Shown here: positions 60,176 to 64,000 of the stretch, piece after piece
Numbering within the stretch: the stretch's first letter is position 1
Layout of the letters: the number at the start of each line of letters is the position of its first letter
NCBI GenBank assembly: GCA_038093975.1
Contig: JBBPTG010000003.1
Coordinates: forward strand, 186,001-250,000
From: Chalciporus piperatus
Lineage: Eukaryota; Basidiomycota; Agaricomycetes; Boletales; Boletaceae
Direction: 5' to 3'
DNA length: 64,000 nucleotides
Notes under the pieces: generated by a model
What the model was told of the DNA's origin: nothing
The model's database searches: none
What the model saw: the letters and a program-made list of their open reading frames with translations, nothing else
Position numbers and translations under genes: made by a program

Positions 60176-63100
60176 ATGAGTGGACTTCATTTGTTCAAGT
60201 GTGGACAACTCTGCGATCGCACATTTTCAGACTCTCGCGGCCTCTCTCACCATCGAAATAACTGCTCAATTTACATACAAAGACGGACTGCACAAACGAT
60301 CAATGCTAGGGCTCAACGACTCAAACACCAGCAGTCTGATCACTCATTGGCAGGACCACCTTCAAAGAGGACAAAAACGATAATACAAGATGTGGATGAC
60401 TCAGATGTGTGTGTCTCATGCTGAGTAGATGATATGCTTGGTTGGCTCACTAGTGACCTAGTCACCTTTTGCGACTGGGTCGGACGAAATGCTGCCACCT
60501 GTGCAGATTCCTACATCATCCATCCTTTCAAACCCTCACCCACCTGATGTGCCTACACCATTGCTTCCATCTACTCAGATGATGGCATCCGAGTCGACCC
60601 CACCACCGACATCTGTGAAATCCACGAGAGATGACGGACGCCCTTCTCGTACACATCGCCTACCAATTCGCTATCGTGATTTGCTTCCCGAAGCACCTCC
60701 ACCTGTACCATCAGCGGACAGCACGGAGCCCCCATCTCTTCCTAAACGAGTTATTCTCCATGTCTTCGACTCGTTCAGGACAATGTTTAACTCCTTTGGA
60801 ATCGCTCGAGAATATCATCATCGACCATCTTATGATCCAGATTCTTTTGTATCCGTCAGTGACCTCTCAAATGTGCCTGCTGGTCATGACGTTACTCCCA
60901 CTCCGGAATCGCTTCAGACTTGTGAAGAATTCTACGGCTCCTCTGGCCCACGTGCTCCTCCATGGCCATGGGCAAATATGACAATATGGCGACTGATGGC
61001 ATGGAAATTCACCGGTAGCAGTCAGAAGTCAAATGCTGAAGCTACCCGCCTTGTACACGAGGTGCTCCAGGCGCCGGATTTCAACCTAGAGGACCTAACC
61101 ACCTTCGACGCATCAAAGGAATCACAGAAGCTAGACAAAGCTGCAGTTGACAAAGAGGCAACGTGTCTCAAGTTTGACACCGCCAATTGGAAACAGGCCA
61201 CAGTGGAAATCATCATCCCGACCCGTCAGAAAGCCCCAGAAGCTGGGGGACACCCATTCGTTATCCCCGGTCTCATGTACCGTCCCCTCACATCGGTCAT
61301 CTCAGCAGCTTTCTCTGAACCGCTGGCGAAGTTCTTTCATCTTACACCTTTCAAACGCATCTGGCAGCCCTCATCTGGTCCTTCACAGCGGCTGTACGAT
61401 GAGTTATATTCATCAGACGCATGGATCAAGGCTCATGATGACGTACAAAAACAGAGGAGAACGGATGGCTGTCAGCTTGAGCGGGTCATTGCTGGCTTGA
61501 TGCTTTGGTCGGATTCAACACAACTTGCTCAGTTCGGCCACTCGTCTGCATGGCCAATTTACTTGTTCTTCGGAAATCTATCAAAGTATGTTCGCGCATC
61601 TCCGACCTCGGGTGCATGTCATCCCATTGCCTTGATCCCGTCTGTAAGCACTTCATCGTATCTCAGTTGCATTGTTCTTATCAAGTTCCAGTTACCACAA
61701 GATCTCGTCAAAACAATCATGTCATTCTCCCGTCGAAAAAGTCATGCGGATGTCCTTGCGCATTGCAAACGAGAACTGTTTCATGCGGTTTGGCGGATAT
61801 TGCTCGACGATGATTTCCTCGACGCATATACTAACGGTATCGTTGTTAAGTGTTATGACGGTATTCATCGTCGTATTTACCCAAGGATCTTCACATACTC
61901 GGCCGACTACCCTGAAAAGTCAGTGCAAGTATAGTAGTACCCAATAGATTTTCCGTCTAATGGTACATATAGAACCCTGATAGCCACTATCCGAGATAAA
62001 GGCCGCTGCCCATGCCCGCGGTGCCTGATCCCAAAATCAAGCTTTTGGCGTCTCGGCTTCGTAAATGACATCAAGGCCAGGATATCAGAACTTCGCAGCT
62101 ATTTTCGCGCCAAAATTGTTGCTGCAAGAGATAGGATCTACCGCCTTGGTTGTCCAGTCAAAGCCGTGGCTGTCGAGAATTTACTCAAGGAGCATTCACT
62201 CGTTCCGACCATAGTACGTCAAAATCAATCATATCCTGTGACAATATGGAGTATCTGATGTCTTGTGCTCGAAGAATGCATTCATAGACCGTCTGTCACC
62301 ATTTGGTTTTGACCTATTCCCTGTCATTGTCGTTGATTTCATGCACGAGTTCGAGCTCGGGGTGCTGAAAAATGTTCTGAAGCACTTGATTCGCATTCTA
62401 CATAGTTTAGATCCGTCCCAAACTGCGGTGCTTAATGAACGGTAGGGAATTCTACAAGTTCAAATCAACCACCAACAGGTCTAACAATTCTCCAAGCTAC
62501 TCCGCCATCTCGTCTTTCGGTGTTGATGCCATAAGGTGTTTTCCCCCTGATGTGGCTGAAATGGGGCAACGCACAGCCCGCCATTTTGAAGATATGCTCC
62601 AGGTGAGCAAACTGTAGTACCCCCTGACGACACTGCTCTCACCGCGTAAATATAGTGTGCAATACCTGCTTTTGAGGGTCTTTTCCCTGACGAGCATGAT
62701 AGCACCATCAGAACACTTCTCTTCCGACTGGCCGAGTACCATGCATTGGCAAAACTCAGGCTACACACTGATGATTCCCTCAATCTCTTGGACAAGTCTT
62801 TGAAGAGACTCGGCAAGGAATTGCGAACATTTGCAAACACAACCTGCACAGCATTCCAGACCAAGGAGCTGCCTAGCGAGGCTGCAACACGGCGACGGCG
62901 TCAGGCAGAAAGGAGCAAGGAATGCACCACTTCGCAGAGTGGTCCGAGCCTTCGCCCCAAAACCTTCAACCTGCTGACCTACAAATTCCATGCCTTAGGG
63001 GACTATGTCCAAACGATAAGACTATTCGGCACAACAGATTCGTATTCAACACAAACTGTAGGTGAAATTGACCACTGGGACAACATCCAGTTTCAACTGA

Positions 63101-64000
63101 CTTTGGCATCAGGGCGAGCTTGCTCACCGCTTGCTCAAGAAGTTATACGGCCTTACGAGTAAACGCGATGTCTCACAACAGCTTGCAAGGCACCACCAAC
63201 GTCTGACGCAAGTCCAACGCCAGCAACAGATCGCTGATCCACCCGTATTCGAGACCTCTGCGCTGGACACAATCCCGGAGCTTCATCATGTTCTCTCCAG
63301 CTCTCCCAATCACACCGTCAATCTCAGGGGGCTTCTCTATGATTGCCGTGCTCAAGGAGATCCAGCCATAAAGGTACGTATTGATGCACTTTCGGGTGTG
63401 CGGAACTGTATTGCTAACCATCTCCCGACTGGCAGGACGATTTCATTCCACAATTGAAAGACCACCTACTGTCCCGTTTATATCGCTATGAATATGATGG
63501 GGACGAAAGACGGTTTGACGATCTCGACCGCAGCTATGTACATTTCGTCAACAACCTCAACCGTGTCGTTGACTCGAAAACATTTCGTGTAAACTACACA
63601 TCCTATGACGTCCGTCGACACCAGGACTTCATGCGACCAGGTAATGGCTGCGTTGTCATGACCCTTTCGAGAGAAGATGGTCCCGACGCTCATCCATTCT
63701 GGTATGCCCAAGTCCTTAGGGCATTTCATATTTCTCTCGTTCACGCAGCACCTGATTCTCACAATCGCTCCCAACAAATAATGGAAGTCTTGTGGGTTCG
63801 CTGGTTGGGTGTACAACCGAATTATCATTGGGGGTTGAAGGAGGCGAGGCTGCCTAAAGTCGGATTTGTCCCAGACAGTGATGGTGGTGCATTTGGTTTC
63901 CTCGACCCCTCCCTCGTCCTTCGTGGATGCCACCTCATCCCGGTATTTGCAGAAGGTCGCACTGACTCCCTTATGAGGCATGGCGAATCACTTGCCAGGC
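60137..64000 (+). mobile_element. Plavaka-type DNA transposon, right end outside window
   Basis: Extent given is that of the visible transposase gene only. Plavaka elements are CACTA-related cut-and-paste transposons of basidiomycetes. The left boundary is unknown and could include the two small genes at 57584-59680. Confidence 0.65.
60176..64000 (+). CDS. Plavaka transposase, C-terminus cut by window edge
   Basis: About ten exons. Exon 1 (60176 or 60137 to 60406) carries a C2H-C zinc finger (KCGQLCDRTFSDSRGLSHHR then NNC). Exon 2 starts at 60462 and leads into the transposase core: GCQLERVIAGLMLWSDSTQL, WPIYLFFGNLSKYVRA, then FVNDIKARISELR, CPCPRCL, VVDFMHEFELGVLKNVLKH, RTARHFEDMLQ, LRPKTFNLLTYKFHALGDYV and GELAHRLLKKLYG. 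These blocks are the ones I recall for Plavaka transposases. Each splice checked keeps frame (QDVDDSD|SPFATG; TQT|GELAH; AIK|DDFIPQ), and I found no internal stop up to base 64000, so the visible gene looks intact. The intron after HPIALIPS is in frame and stop-free. Confidence 0.82.

Overview
This window reads as nuclear DNA of a basidiomycete fungus, most likely an agaricomycete. Nearly every gene is broken by many introns of about 48-70 bp with GT-AG ends. The gene content fits: a HET-domain gene, F-box genes, a polyporopepsin-like aspartic protease, paired DUF6698-type genes and a Plavaka-type transposase. The order of sub-phylum features is inferred from protein families recalled from memory; no database was searched.

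Left part (1-16 kb): the 3' end of a HET-domain gene runs in from the left edge. Next come an F-box gene (-), a membrane J-domain protein (-), a secreted aspartic protease (-), the large Vps10/sortilin sorting receptor (+, 7433-12832) and an O-fucosyltransferase-like type II membrane protein (-).

Middle part (16-50 kb) is a dense housekeeping block: a small disordered protein (-), RNA polymerase II subunit Rpb7 (+), a secreted class 3 lipase (+), mitochondrial GatA (+), a Rim2-like mitochondrial nucleotide carrier (-), RNA polymerase III subunit Rpc25 (+), a frameshifted F-box gene (+), the actin-binding protein Abp1 (-), a second mitochondrial carrier (+), a LisH/Flo8-like regulator (+), a vezatin/Inp2-like membrane protein (-), Arp2 (-), and two divergently transcribed Ser/Thr-rich single-pass membrane proteins. 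Functional links are visible: Rpb7 and Rpc25 are paralogous polymerase stalk subunits lying 9 kb apart; Abp1 and Arp2 act together on branched actin; GatA and the two carriers serve mitochondria.

Right part (50-64 kb) is accessory. It starts with about 2.9 kb with no convincing gene, then two tandem DUF6698-like genes (-) separated by a spacer with a 42-bp hairpin-forming direct repeat. Two small genes for predicted nuclear proteins (-) follow, and then a multi-exon Plavaka transposase (+) that runs off the right edge. This end looks like a mobile-element neighbourhood.

Exon structures were worked out by hand from reading frames and splice sites. Where frame arithmetic closed exactly, the exon coordinates are given and confidence is high.
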